Of a DNA stretch of 64,000 nt, positions 46,016 through 58,312 are shown in pieces. The translations under genes and the position numbers were made by a program. The stretch's first letter is position 1; each line of letters opens with the position of its first letter. The notes under the pieces are model-generated. The model ran no database searches and had not been told where the DNA came from. It saw only the letters and a program-made list of their open reading frames with translations. The stretch is from Cryptomeria japonica (Eukaryota; Streptophyta; Pinopsida; Cupressales; Cupressaceae), in NCBI RefSeq assembly GCF_030272615.1, contig NC_081409.1:877803594-877867593 (forward strand), in the 5' to 3' direction.

Positions 46016-47220
46016 TAACTCCAAGTCATGAACTGGATATTTCAACTCATGGTCCTTGAGTTTGTGAGACTCATAGGCTACCACATGACCATCCTACATA
46101 AGCACTGCTCCTATACCTTCTAAAGAGGCATCCGTGCATACCATAAAATCTTTGGATGGATCAGAAACTGCCAAAAGTGGAGCACTAAAATGGAGTTCCT
46201 TCAAGGTACAAAAAAATGACTCGCACTGATTTGACCAAATAAACTTATTCCCTCTCCTCTGAAGAGAAGTGATCAGGTGACCTATCTAGGAAAAACTCTG
46301 AATAAAGCAATGGTAATATCCGGCCAAACCCATAAAAATTCAAACCTCAGAAACATTGGTCGACGTTGGCCAATTAGCAATGACTTGGATCTTAGAAGGA
46401 TCCATGGATACACCTTCTCCCAAAACTACACAACCAAGATAGTTTACCTCTGACTAGAAGATATCACATTTCGCCAAGTTGGCATAAAGATGATTCTCCC
46501 TCAAGCACTGCAATACCTGTCGTAAGTGGTTCTCATGTTCTTCCATAGATCTAGAATAAATAAAAATGTCATCCAAGAAAACAAGGACAAAACGATCAAG
46601 GTAGGTGCAGAAAACTCCATTCATGAGGCTCATGAAAACTGAGGGTGTGTTCGTCAACCCAAATTGCACCACTATGAACTCATAGTGACCATAACGGGTA
46701 CAAAAAGTCATTCTATGAATGTCTGCATCATGAATGCGCAACTGATGATGCACAAACTTTAGATCAATCTTAGAGAATACCTTCGCTCCCTTTACCTAAT
46801 CAAAAGATCATCTATTCGAGGCAATGGATATCTATTCCTGATGGTTACCTTATTTAACTATCGGTAATCAATGCATAACCGAACAAAACCATCCTTCTTC
46901 TTAACGAAGATAACTGGCACACCCCAAGGAGAAACACTAGGACAAATGAACCCCTTGGCCATCAATTCCTCCATATGCAACTTCAACTCACTCAACTCCT
47001 GGGTAGTCATCCGATATGGATTTCTCCAAATAGGTTTCGCACTAGGAACCAAGTCAATGCGAAAGTCTATGTCCCACTTTGGAGGCATACTGGGAATATC
47101 CATAGGAAACACATCCACATACTCTTGAAGAATAGGGTGACCGTAAAGAGAGATTTCTTGACTCTCTTCCTCATCCACATCCTCAAGAGAAACTACAAAA
47201 ATATAACATCCTCAATGCAT
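46016..47220 (-). pseudogene. Gypsy-2 reverse transcriptase and RNase H start
   Basis: Antisense: [19 protein letters not shown], then [61 protein letters not shown], and the catalytic box [11 protein letters not shown] (intact). Next come NLAKCDIF, a frame change, SMDPSKIQVIANWPTSTNV, and RNase H (FMVCTDASLEGIGAVLM, then KLKDHELKYPVHDLE). Chromovirus-1 interrupts here; the rest of RNase H resumes at 12397. RT layout is standard for Ty3/gypsy. Several stops. Confidence 0.88.
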
Positions 47221-47724
47221 ACACCGCTTAAGTTACATAGCGGAAATCATACGTAAGGATATCGATCTCTAGATTCCAATGATCCCCACTTTCTTTCCAT
47301 GATCATCTAAACAATCCACTCTCTTCTAATGATACTCCACATGAGTAGTGTGAGATGCCAACCAATCCATTACCAACACAACTCTATAAGACCCCAAAGG
47401 AATGACTCGAAGGTCAACTGAAGTAACAAAGGGTCCTAGGTCCAACTCACAACTAGGAATGAGGGTATCTACGGACACATGCAAACTAGTAGCCAACTCT
47501 ACTTGCCACCTATCCGCCTTCTTATCAAACATGAGCCCACACCACTCCACAATGGAGGAAGAAATGAAAGAATCAGAAGCACCAAAGTCAAAAAGTATAG
47601 AGATAGGAATACCACCCAACACACCTGCAGTCTTGATCACCATACCTTGGTGTTCGGCCTAGTGGTCATCAACCACCGCAAAAACTTTATGGGATCTACC
47701 TACATCCCCCATTGTCATCTTTGA
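47221..47724 (-). pseudogene. Gypsy-2 protease
   Basis: Antisense: MVIKTAGVLGGIPISILFD, then GASDSFISSSIVEWCG, then ELDLGPFVTSVDLRVIPLG and VVLVMDWLASHTTHVEYH (typical of gypsy proteases, 'LGMDWL'). The active site reads LFDFGASDSF, where Phe replaces the Ser/Thr of the D-S/T-G triad. Mostly open, with a stop after VEYH. Confidence 0.82.
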
Positions 47725-49016
47725 TGTTTTTGGCCTCTAACTACCTATCTGATGAGAATGCTGAGGGCACTAAGAAACTATATGGCCAAACTGACTACAG
47801 GAGAAGCAAGCTCCCCTACTAGGTCCTCTACCTCCAGATGGCCCACTGGACTACTAGAGACTACCCCTACTAGGGGCCTGAGATGCACCCTGAGAGGAAT
47901 GTCCTAGGAAACTCTTCCTACTCCTCTACTAGTTCCTACTCTTCTTAGGCTAAGAGTTGCCACCCTACTGGCCTTGAAACTGCTTTAGCCTCCGGTGAAA
48001 ATTCTAATGCTAGTGATGCTGCTATTGCCCACCCTTAGCGGGTTGAAAAATCCTAAAAGGTGCAGCAGTCTGGGACTAATTACCTCTAACTCTAGATCCA
48101 TCATAAGGAACACTCCCAATCTGCACTCCAGGCTGACCACCATGAGCATGGCCAAGATTCTTCTCTACCAGCCTGGCTTTCACTATGGCTATCTCTACTG
48201 AAACAGGCTCAAACACTCTCACTCCTCCACTGATGCGGTCATTTATACCCCTCAAGAAGTGTTGAACTATCATCACCTCATCATTCTAAATCGTGACATA
48301 CTGTTTGAGCTCATAAAACCTATTCTCAAACTAATATATAGACATGCCAAATTGGCTTAATGCATAAAACTCATCCACCCGAGACTGTCTCCATTGGGGT
48401 GAGAGAAAGTGTGCCCTAAATCTTTCTAGGAAAATCTCCCAAGACATAGTGCTAATGTTCCAACTGATCCTCTCTTTCTCCAACCACCACCAGATAGAAG
48501 CAAACCTCTCGAGATGCATGATGGCGCATCTCACCTTGGTGTTGTTGGCATACAGATGCATGGAAAAACACCGATCTAAACCAATCAACCAAGTCTCTGC
48601 CTCAAGACCGGTACCCAAACCATCAAAGGAAAGAGGATGCGATCTCATGAAATCTCTCATGTGCCCCAAGGTAACTAAGTCCTGGTCCACTGGGACTTAT
48701 CTCCTCCTAGGAAATCTCTCTCTCTCTCCAAATTTTGCTGAAATGACTCTCCCACCTAAGCATGGATAGGTTGTTTGGCCTCAGGTCTAGGGCCTAGTCT
48801 GGCTAACACTTCCTGGAACATCTACCTCATGTCTTCCCTTTTGGGAACCTTCTATACTACATGCTGCTCATTATGATGAACAGATTGATCTTGTTCCACA
48901 CTCACATGAGTGGGTGGTGGTGAAGGACTATGACGACCTGAAACTTGACCACATCCCTCACCTCTACCTCTATTGCGGCCACCAACACGACCACCACCTT
49001 TGGCTTTCCTATCCAT
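47725..49016 (-). pseudogene. gag: Gypsy-2 gag
   Basis: Antisense from ATG at 49016 (MDRKAKGGGRVGGRNRGRGE). It starts with a Gly/Arg-rich head, then a linker with stops. The gag core (48690-48331) reads FDGLGTGLEAETWLIGLDRC, then CAIMHLERFASIWWWLEKE, then FRAHFLSPQWRQSRVDEF. It continues with VMIVQHFLRGINDRI and a Gly/Ser-rich stretch. A zinc knuckle lies at about 47812-47772 (CFSCSQFGHIVS, a stop, C; CX2CX4HX4C with a stop between His and the last Cys). Many TAG stops at former Gln or Trp codons. Confidence 0.83.
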
Positions 49017-49156
49017 GACCTAACACTTCACAAGAGAAAAAGGTTTAGATCTACAACATAGATACTAACAAGGAAAAAATAAACACTAAGACCTAATCAA
49101 AAGGTCAAGTTGATCGGGATCATTTTAAAACCAGAGTACCCAGTGTTGAAACATGG

Positions 49157-49168
49157 GCTTTGATACCA
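49157..49168 (-). promoter_or_regulatory. Gypsy-2 primer-binding site
   Basis: Antisense TGGTATCAAAGC, two bases from the LTR end at 49171. Initiator-Met-tRNA type. Confidence 0.88.
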
Positions 49169-49170
49169 AA

Positions 49171-52100
49171 TGTAATACCCCACCAGGAACCCCAAAGGAA
49201 AAAACACACAACTAAACAACTAAGGGTGAAATATATATTTTTTAAAGTTTAATTCACATAAATTGTTGTACTTACTACAATGCACATTTTTTTACACAAG
49301 CGAAAGTCTAACACAAGAATTCCTAAAGGGTTACCAATGAAGAATTATTCAAAAGGTTAAATTCCATAATAAAGGTTAATCCAATTATCCATCAATTACT
49401 TATTGAATACAATAAACCATATTCACATAATAGATTACATCATTTAAAGATTGAAAGTATTACAATGTATATTACTCTTCAAGAAAGCATTTGCACAAAG
49501 CATAAGGATAACTAATAAAATAAACATCCAATAACAAGATTACATTATTCATCTATTACATGGCTTCCAATAATACATATAAAATTACATCTTTACCAAA
49601 TATCAAGGTTACATAATCCACTGATACAAATGACCATGTAGGTCTCAAATACAAATATCTCCAACATGAGATGATACAAGAATCACGAACCATGGCAATA
49701 TTTGTGAAGCCAATCCTTGTATGAAGGCACAAACATAAACATCTGATGGGAAGTGACACTACCACCCGACGATGTGATCCCAAAATGGAATCACCCCACC
49801 ATGGTAGGAGATAGCAGAAGACCCTCAAGCAAGCACAAGCAAAACATGGTCGACAATACAAGTGTGACTCCACAATACTCCAAGTGAACTCAACATCACA
49901 ATACACTAGTGACCCTAAAAAGAGAGTGTCATCACATAGCTTATGATGGTTACCCTAGGTAGGCCTCCATAGGTCCCAACCCCCAATCGGGGTTATCCTA
50001 GTAACCTTTTCTAAACCCCCAATTCCATCCAAGTCTCATGTGGACCCTATCAACCCTTCATGAAGACAAGGTGGTCGGTTTTCCATTCTAGGCCTTCCCA
50101 CTACATCTTGAGTCTATACAAGCACTCAACCATGCGTGGGGTACAATATCTTATTTAATTTTAAGAACTACCCACCCTTGATCAATTATTAGGTTATCAC
50201 TTATTATCTAACTTTTGAGGGGTTATCCAACCAACCACTTCGGGCCCGGCCCCCACTCCAAAGCCACTCTCCCATAGGACACTATACAAACATGGTCTCT
50301 CTACGAGAACCCTATGGCGATACTGAAAGCCATAAAACCACTACAAAATACAGGTGAGGAAAACATAGTCTTACTAACCCTTGGTTAACCATAAGGAACA
50401 AGCACAATATGGTTTAAAATGACAAGGTTATAAGGACAACACCTGATCAAGAGGTACAACGAACACTACAACAGGATGACTAAACATTTACAAGAATTGC
50501 AACGAAATAAGCCCTTTGCTAAAAAATGCCAAATTCTCTAAGACCATACTCAAACAATCTTTTGACAATAATAACATCATATATACTTGCAACTCAACAT
50601 TTAAAATTTAATAAAACACAACCATACTGATTAAAAGAAATTTAAGTCGTCATTAATCTAATAAGGCTAGAAATTAAACCAATCACAAATAACCAATTTG
50701 CCTCTTTTCAAATTTGAAACAACAAAAATCATAATAACTTAGTGTATAAAACATACCATATTAAATAATACATTTTCCACAAAACCATCATTTAATTTAA
50801 TTTCCCAAATAATGCGATTTTTAATAATTTAAAAAAAATCACATTAAATATATATAATAATATACATAATATATATATATATATATATATATTTGTCAAA
50901 TATATAAATACTTATATACACATATTATATTATGTATATATATATCACATTAAAATAAATAAATTAAATAACAGATAAAGCTAATTTAGTGATAATAATA
51001 ATAAAAGAAAAACTTACATTTAAAATTATATATATATATATATATATATTATTAAAATATAAAAATCCGGATAATAAAACTTGGGCAAAACTTTTTATTC
51101 TTATTAAACGTTGTCAAAGCATAGCATAACAAATCTAACTGCAAGTTGTTTGAAGAACTGCGGACTGCATTGGTTCGGTGGTAGACCGCTAGCAATGGTA
51201 GCGATTGCTACCACATGGTAGCAGTGACTACCATCTCACATGGTGGGGAGATGGGTCCCCTGCCACGTGGGCCAATAAAAATATATTTAAAAAAAAAAAA
51301 TTAAATAAAACTTCTTTTACTAGTAAAATTTCTTGCATTTAATATGCATTATGGAAAAATAGAGTAAACACATCTTTTTTTTTTTTGGAAAACAAAATCA
51401 TAATAAAAATTTTTGTTTACAATTAGATACATATAAGACCCAAATTAAATGTTATTGGGCAAAATCCGTAACAAATTTAACCAAAATAGAGAGGATTTAA
51501 CCCAAATTTCCACTATTCTTGAACAAATGAAAAAAAAACAAGAACACACATGGAAACCAATTTGTAAAAATTTTGCTAGCATAACCTTTTGTTTTTGAAC
51601 AATTTGAAAATCTCAACAAACAGAAGCAAATCTATTATTTCCCAAACTAGAAATGAAGAGATTTAATCACAAATTTTACAATTTGAAAGCACACAGAAAA
51701 AACTAATTTTTCTGGTTCTACAAACCACTTTCTTAAAAATTACAAACTAAGTTGGGAAGAGATAAACTCAGACAAAATCACTCTATTCCATAACTCATAC
51801 TAAATCTAAAATTTCTAAAAGAACTCCATGAATTCCCAAACACAACACACAGAAAGATTTTAAAACATTTCATTTTTTTTGCAACAAAAAGAAAGAAGAA
51901 AATCTACCCAACCTTAAATGCACTCCTAGAAGAAAGTTGAAGATGAGCTTCAACTTGCACCAAATCCTCAAACCAAAAATCCAATTTCCAATTTTGTTCT
52001 CAAGACTTGGCTTCCAAAAATTTTCATTCCCTTCTCTTCCCATGAACTCTCAGGCAATATATGAAAATATTTTAACCTAAACTTTTAGGTTAAAGTTTTG

Positions 52101-52846
52101 TTCAACCAATAGAAAATTTCCCCAAAAAGGTAAAATCAAATCTCCTCCAAAAGGTGAATGGAGATATTTTCTTTTTCCTCATTTCTTTTTCTTAAAATTG
52201 AAAATAACTCAACATATAAATTAAGAATTCCAAAAGTATACTTTTTAACTTTATTTTCTTTCTCAAATAAATACAATTATTTTTGTTAAATATAACATGC
52301 ACTTTAGCCATTTAAATTTAATAATTCAATTTATTTAACTAAATCATTAATAACAAAGGCACATTAATGTAATTGAATACACCAACATGAAATAACAAAG
52401 GCATATTAATTTAATTTAAATATACCAATAAGAAATAGTATTATCAATTCAAATTAACTTTTCTAACTAGCAAGAGGCACACAAAATGAGAAATAACCAC
52501 CAAATGACTCACAAAATGAAAATGACAAAGGGCCAAGACTCTCATACTTGTCAAACAAAAAAAAGATGACCAACTGACAACACTCACATGATTGTAACTG
52601 TGGGTCAATTTAGGGTCTAATAATTATCTCCTCCACTCCCATTGAACAAATAAGGTACACTTAGACCCGTGAAACCAGGTGAAGTCGACAACCCGTACCT
52701 ACCAGGTACTTGTACCTGCAATGTGCTACACCAAAGAACCAAGTGTATATAAATAAATATATATAAAAGGTATGACACACATACCGATGAAGGAGAATCG
52801 TGATGTTCCCTATCTCACCGGAGTGAGTGAAGGAAAAGCATCCCCT
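49171..52846 (-). mobile_element. Gypsy-2 5' LTR, interrupted at 52847
   Basis: The + strand begins TGTAATACCCCACCAGG and follows solo LTR B throughout. At 52846 it stops at CATCCCCTT where a copia LTR begins; by alignment with solo LTR B about 260 bp of this LTR should lie beyond the copia complex, outside the window. It contains AT runs (50868-50892, 51029-51050) and two or three GCTACC/GGTAGC inverted repeats (51189-51245). At least 3.7 kb long. No coding domain. Confidence 0.88.
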
Positions 52847-54164
52847 TGTTGGCATTTGCATGAAGATTGAATTGATGATATGTTATGTTGTCATTGATGT
52901 CAATTAACTGGTAATGTTATTAAATTGTAATGATGTTCTGTAACCGGTAGGAAGGTTTGTGGAGTGAACCGGTATTGCTAAGTATTGAAGGATTGAACCA
53001 GTAAACCCTACCTATTATTTTGATAAACCCTAACCAATTAAGTTTGGCAAATTAGTTATATTGGTTTATAATTTGATGTCGAGTGGTAATGATTATGACA
53101 TGTATGCATATTGTATGAAGATAGTTTCGAAGTTATTTAAGTGTGTTGTGGTAACTATTTTTTGTCTTGGGAATGAGCAAGTATATTGCATATAATCCAA
53201 AGCATGTGATGACTTACTGAGTTCGATGAAGCGATGATCAAATAGCGGTCGAGGCTTTCTTCAATTCACTTATTTGTAATCTCTATGAGAATTAGGTTTT
53301 TGTTTTGTTATCGACCTAGTTAATTTGTTTATAAGGTTGATGAGTTGTTTAGTTTAGATGTGTTGGAAAAATTGAATTGAGTGTGTGGTTGCCAAACCGG
53401 ATGATGTATCTACAGTTTGAGTAAAGGCAAATAGGAGCATGAAAAGGATCTAAACAAGCAAGTGAAGTGCTATTCAAACAGATCAACAAACCCCTATTGT
53501 TTTCTAGCAATTACAGTAGTTAAATCTCCTAACCGGGTAAGCTCTAACAAGCTTGGTGTTATACAAATCCTCTAACAAGGTGATCCATTAGCTTGGATTA
53601 TAAATCCTTTAGAAATGTTACTCCTCACAGGGTATTTCTTCTAACAAGGTATTATAGTCAATCCCTTAACCGGGTGATTCCTAACATGATCAGTTCCTAA
53701 CAAAACTTTTTGTAAAGCTTTAACAGGCTTCGCTCCTAACAAGGTAAACTTTAGAAGAGTTCAAAATTTCTTGTGAGTCCTATCTCACCATGGTCTTTCC
53801 CATTTGGGTTTCCACATCAAAAATATTGTGTCAAGTGGTGAATGTTTTTATGGCTGATTTTTTTAACTACTTATTCCACTTTGATAATTCATGATAACCA
53901 GAAACATTATGAAATGAAGTTTTACTTATGTCAGTAAAAGTATTTGAATGGTTAGAAGTTTCAAATTGATTACTCTTATCTGTAGTAACAATCAACTAGT
54001 TTAGTTTGATAGTTTTTATCTTGACAGAGATATTACATTGATAGTTATAAGTTTACTTTGAGAATTGATTTTAAGATTGGTGAAGTTTTATCAATTTTTC
54101 TATCTACTAATTCACCCCCCCTCTCAGTAGTTGATTGGATCCTTATTCTTTCATCATACCATCA
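52847..54164 (+). mobile_element. Copia LTR1 (5' LTR of the copia element)
   Basis: Starts TGTTGGCATTTGC and ends ATACCATCA, followed by the spacer AC and a primer site. Contains repeated CTAACAAGGT-type motifs (53530-53760), the CCATGGTCTTTCCCATTTGG block (53787) and the C-rich tract (54111-54122). Left flank is CCCCT (52842-52846); the matching right flank is not in the window. Confidence 0.88.
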
Positions 54165-54166
54165 AC

Positions 54167-54178
54167 TGGTATCAAAGC
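54167..54178 (+). promoter_or_regulatory. Copia primer-binding site 1
   Basis: TGGTATCAAAGC, two bases after LTR1; initiator-Met-tRNA type. Confidence 0.9.
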
Positions 54179-54235
54179 ACTTTCAGGTCCTCTAAGGTCT
54201 AAGCCTAATAGCTTAAGGTAAAGATCTTGTAAATC

Positions 54236-55255
54236 ATGATGAAGAAGGAAGGTCTGAAGTTTGATAGAGAAAACTATAGGATTTGGAGTGACAGAATAAA
54301 AATTTACATCAAGAGTCTTGGAAATTAATACTGGGAAATTCCAATACTCAATATGTTGCACCTTCTGGAATTATGACTGATGATCATAAGAAAAAGCAAC
54401 AGGAAAACAATCAAGAATTGGAGGCTATTATCAGTTCTTTATCTGATGCTAAATATGTTGATGTTCATGGTTTAGAGACTGCTCATGAAGTATGGAAGAA
54501 ATGTGAAGAGATTTATAGCGGTGATGAACATGTTAAGATTGCCAAGAAAGAGAGTTTAAGAGGGAAGTTTGATGACATATAGATGGATGAAGGTGAGAAT
54601 ATCCAATAGTATGGTCAGAGGATAAAGAGATAGTTGGTGAGATCAAGAGTGCTAGTGGTAAAATGGATGATGCCACAGTAGTTGGTAAGGTATTAAGAAC
54701 TCTGCTACTGGTCTATGCTATCCAAGTTGCAGACATTTAGGAGTTGAAATCTATTGACAAAACCAAGGTAACCCTTGATTCCATTATTGGTAAACTTACT
54801 GATTTTGAATTAAATGGCAGTGTTCAGAAATCTAAATCAACATTTAGAGCTTTTGTTTCTAACCCATCTATAAGAAAAAGTAGAGATGTCAGTCACAGTT
54901 ATGAATCTAGATCTAGCAGAGATGTTGATGATGAAGACAGTTTAGTTGAGTTTGAAGCTTTGTTGGCGAAGCGGTTGCCCAGAGGAACCAACAAATATAG
55001 AAGAAAGTTACCTTTGAAATGTTTTGCATGCAACAAGATTGGACACATAACTACTAACTATCCCAATGGTGATAATAAGCACAAGCGAGACAAATTCAAG
55101 AAGTACAAGGGTAAAGGCATAAGAGATTGTCTTATTGTAGTTGATGGTGGTATCACTGATGAGGAATCCGATGGTGATGCTAATGAAGACATTATGTTTG
55201 TATCCATTAAAGAAGAATCATCTGATTTGAAAGCTTTAGTTTCACACATGGATAA
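54236..55255 (+). pseudogene. gag: Copia gag
   Basis: Begins at ATG 54236 (MMKKEGLKFDRENYRIWSDR), about 60 bp after the primer site. The copia gag core is in pieces: YRIWSDRIKIYIKSLG, then HEVWKKCEEIYSGDEHVK, then RGKFDDI. A stop or frame change occurs at about 54326, 54340 and 54580-54740. The third piece (54744 on) has SIDKTKVTLDSIIGKL, a Ser/Arg-rich stretch and a zinc knuckle at 55020-55061. That knuckle reads CFACNKIGHITTNY, with Tyr for the last Cys. Confidence 0.87.
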
Positions 55256-56534
55256 TTCTGATGATTGGATCATTGATAGTGGTTGTTCACATCATATAAC
55301 CAGTGATCAGAGAAAATTTCTTTCTTTGAAGGAATTTGATGGTGAAGTTGTAAGATTTGGTAATGACTCACCCTACATGGTTAAAGGTAAGGGAACTATT
55401 TCTCTTAATGGAAAAATAAGTGCAAATGATGTCTACTAGGTTGAAGGTCTAAAGAACAATCTGTTGAGTGTTGCCCAACTCAATGACAAAGGATATCCAT
55501 TGGAGTTTAAAAATGGTATGTGGAAAATCTATGATAGCAAAGGTGAACTTATTGCAACCGGCAAGTAGACTAAAGGTAACCTATTTCACCTGAATCCTAA
55601 AGTTAGCAACTGTTTAATTGCTAAAATAGAGGAAAGTTGGCTTTGGCACATGAGATTTTATCATTTGAATTTTGATAACATTGTTAAAGTGAGTAAGCCA
55701 AAATCTGTGAGAGGTTTGCCTCAATTGGACAATCCGGTTAATGCTATATGTAAGGAATGCTAGTTAGGAAATTTGACATCCTCAACTTTCAAGAGAAAGT
55801 CTTTTTCAGCAGAGCATCTGTTAGATTTGGTTCATGCAGACCTATGTGGACCAATAAGGATTAAAAGTATTCAAGGTGATAGATATTTCATGATCTTCAC
55901 TGATGATTGCTCAAGGATGATGTGGGTCACATTCTTGAAGGATAAAGTAGAGGAATTTGGTAAATTCAAGGCATTTAGGGCCTTAGTTGAAAAGAAGATT
56001 GGAAAGAAGATAAAGTATCTGAGGACAGATCAAGGTGGAGAATTAACTTCTGAGGAATTCACTAGATATTGTGAAGAGAATGGTATCAAATGATAAATTT
56101 ATGCACCAAGGACACTACAACATAATGGTATTGTAGAGAGAAACAACTGGTCAGTTGTTGAAGCTACTAGGACAATGTTGATACAAGGAGGTGTAGCAAA
56201 AACTTTCAGGAGAGAAGCTGTTAGTACAACTGTCTACACTATAAACAAGCTTTTGATAAAAAGAGGTAAGGACAAGACCCCTTATGAATAATAGTATGGT
56301 AGATCACCTGATGTTGGTTATTTTAAGATATTTGGTAGCAAATTTTTTATTAAGAGAGGTGACTATATTAGCAAGTTTGAGGCTAAAAGTGATGAAGGTA
56401 TATTTCTTGGCTATTCCACCAAGAGTAAGGCCTAAAGTGTTTTAACAACTGGACATAAAGAATCATTGAGAGCATTGATGTTTGAGTGGATGAGTATCCC
56501 GAAGTCTCAAAAGAAACCATTGTAGAGAAAAAGG
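55256..56534 (+). pseudogene. Copia protease and integrase
   Basis: Protease: DDWIIDSGCSHHITSD (about 55261-55310) with intact DSG, then VRFGNDSPYMVKGKG. Integrase: a decayed zinc-binding region (WLWHMRFYHLNFDNIVK, then CKEC, a stop, LGN; about 55640-55770), the core with LVHADLCGPI (55810), YLRTDQGGELTSEEF (56015) and HNGIVERNNWSVVEATRTM (56119), so Asp, Asp and Glu are present, then YEXXYGRSPD and a C-terminal IFLGYSTKSKA. Integrase before RT fixes the Ty1/copia order. Stops at about 55437, 55566, 55761, 56091 and 56289. Confidence 0.9.
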
Positions 56535-58302
56535 ATGAAGATCCTTGCATTTTGTAATTTGGAACCCGAACCTGTGAAACCTGAAACTGGTAAAGAAAAT
56601 ACTAATGTACCAGTTCAACTGGAACAAGGAGACTCAGAAGAAGTTGATGAAAATGAAGATGAACCTGAAGATAATGATCATGTTATTCTGAGGTATGTGA
56701 GACTCAATCACAATCTTGAACTAATTATTGGAGATAAGGATACTAGAGTGCAAACTAGAAGAAGAATCAGAGAAAATTCCTGCATGATCTCCACTATTGA
56801 GCCTAGAATTGCTAAGGAAGCATTTGGTGATGATCATTGGGATAAAGCTATGGAGGAGGAGATTGATCAAATTGAGAAGAACAATAAATGGACTCTTGTA
56901 CCTTGATTAGTAAACAAAAATGTAATAGGTGCTAAGTGGGTTTTTCAGGAATAAGTTGAATGAAGATGGTGTTGTAGTTCAAAACAAGGCTAGATTAGTT
57001 TGCAAAGGTTATGCACAAGAAGAAGGAGAAGATTGTGGTGAGAACTTTGCACCAGTGTCTAGACTAGAAGGTGTCAGAACTTTACTAGATTTTGTAGCTC
57101 ATAAAGGATTCAAAGTATACCAGATGGATGTTAAGTCAACATTTTTTAATAGAATACTAGAAGAGGAAGTATACATTGAGCAACTAGAAGGTTATGCTTC
57201 AACTGACAAGAAGGACATGGTATGTAAGTTGCACAAGGCACTATATGGATTAAAGAAAGCACCAAGAGCATGGTATGAAAGGCTTCATTCACACTTGATG
57301 AAGATAGGATTTTAGAGAACCAGTGAAGATAGCAACATATATCTCAAATTTGAAGGAGATAAAATACTGGTTAGTGAAGTATTTGCAGATGATATCATAT
57401 TTGGGGGAAATAATGACATGAGAAATAATTTTTCAAATGAAATGAAAAGTGAGTTTGAAATGTCTCTAGTGGGAGAGATAAAAAATTTCATTGGTTTGCA
57501 AATACAACAAATGAAGAGTGGTATTTTCATCACACAATCTAAGTATGTGAAAGTGGTATTAAAGACATTTGGTATGAGTGATTGTAAACCAGTTGGAACA
57601 CCAATGGTTACAGGTTGTAAATTCTCTAAGGAAGATGAGGCCGCATCTATTGATGAGAAAGAGTATAGGTAAATGATTTGAAAATTGTATTATGTTGTTC
57701 ATAGAAGACTGGATATAGCTCATGCAGTTGGTTTAGTTGCAAGATTTCAGAAGAATTTAAAGGAAACACATTTGATAGCAACCAAGAGGATTTTTAGATA
57801 TTTGAATGGTACTATTGATTATGGCTAATGGTATCCCTATGGAGGAAACTTTGATTTAAAGGAGTACATAGATGCAGACTGAGCTGGTAATGTTGATAAT
57901 CGGAAAAGCACAATTGGGGGAGCATTCTTTCTTGGAGGAAGACTTGTTTCATGGAGTAGTTAAAAGCAGAGTTGTATTTCACAGTCTACTACTGAAGCTG
58001 AGTATGTTTCAACTTATATGAATTGTACCCAAGCTATCTAGATGAAACACATTTTGGAAGGTTTCAAGATGAAGTTTAAAGAACCTGTTAAGATCTTATG
58101 TGACAATACCAATGCCATAAATATTTCAAAGAACCCTATCTTGCAAGCACGATCCAAGCACATTGAATTGAAGTATCATTTCTTGAGGGAAAGAGTGCAA
58201 AGTAAAGATGTGATCTTAGAGCATGTTTGTACCAAGGAGCAGCTTGTAGATATCTTTACTAAACCTCTGCCTAAGACTACTTTTGAGTATCTTAGAAGTT
58301 AG
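56535..58302 (+). pseudogene. pol: Copia reverse transcriptase and RNase H
   Basis: An acidic linker (56535-56800) precedes RT: AMEEEIDQIEKNNKWTLVP, ARLVCKGYAQEEGEDCGENF, VYQMDVKSTFF, LYGLKKAPRAWYERLHSHLM, and the catalytic VFADDIIFGG (FADD in place of the usual YVDD; Asp pair present). Then FEMSLVGEIKNFIGLQIQQ. RNase H: YIDAD, RKSTIGGAFFLGGRLVSWS, TEAEYVS, ILCDNTNAINISKNP, RSKHIELKYHFLRE, VDIFTKPLPKTTFEYLRS, stop at 58300-58302. Frame breaks near 56905, 57313, 57670 and 58040. LTR2 starts 10 bp after the stop. Confidence 0.92.
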
Positions 58303-58312
58303 CTAGGGGTTG

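Noticed and set aside
47402-47724. Two plus-strand open frames opposite the gypsy-2 protease
   Set aside because: Shadow frames of the antisense protease; no recognisable protein.
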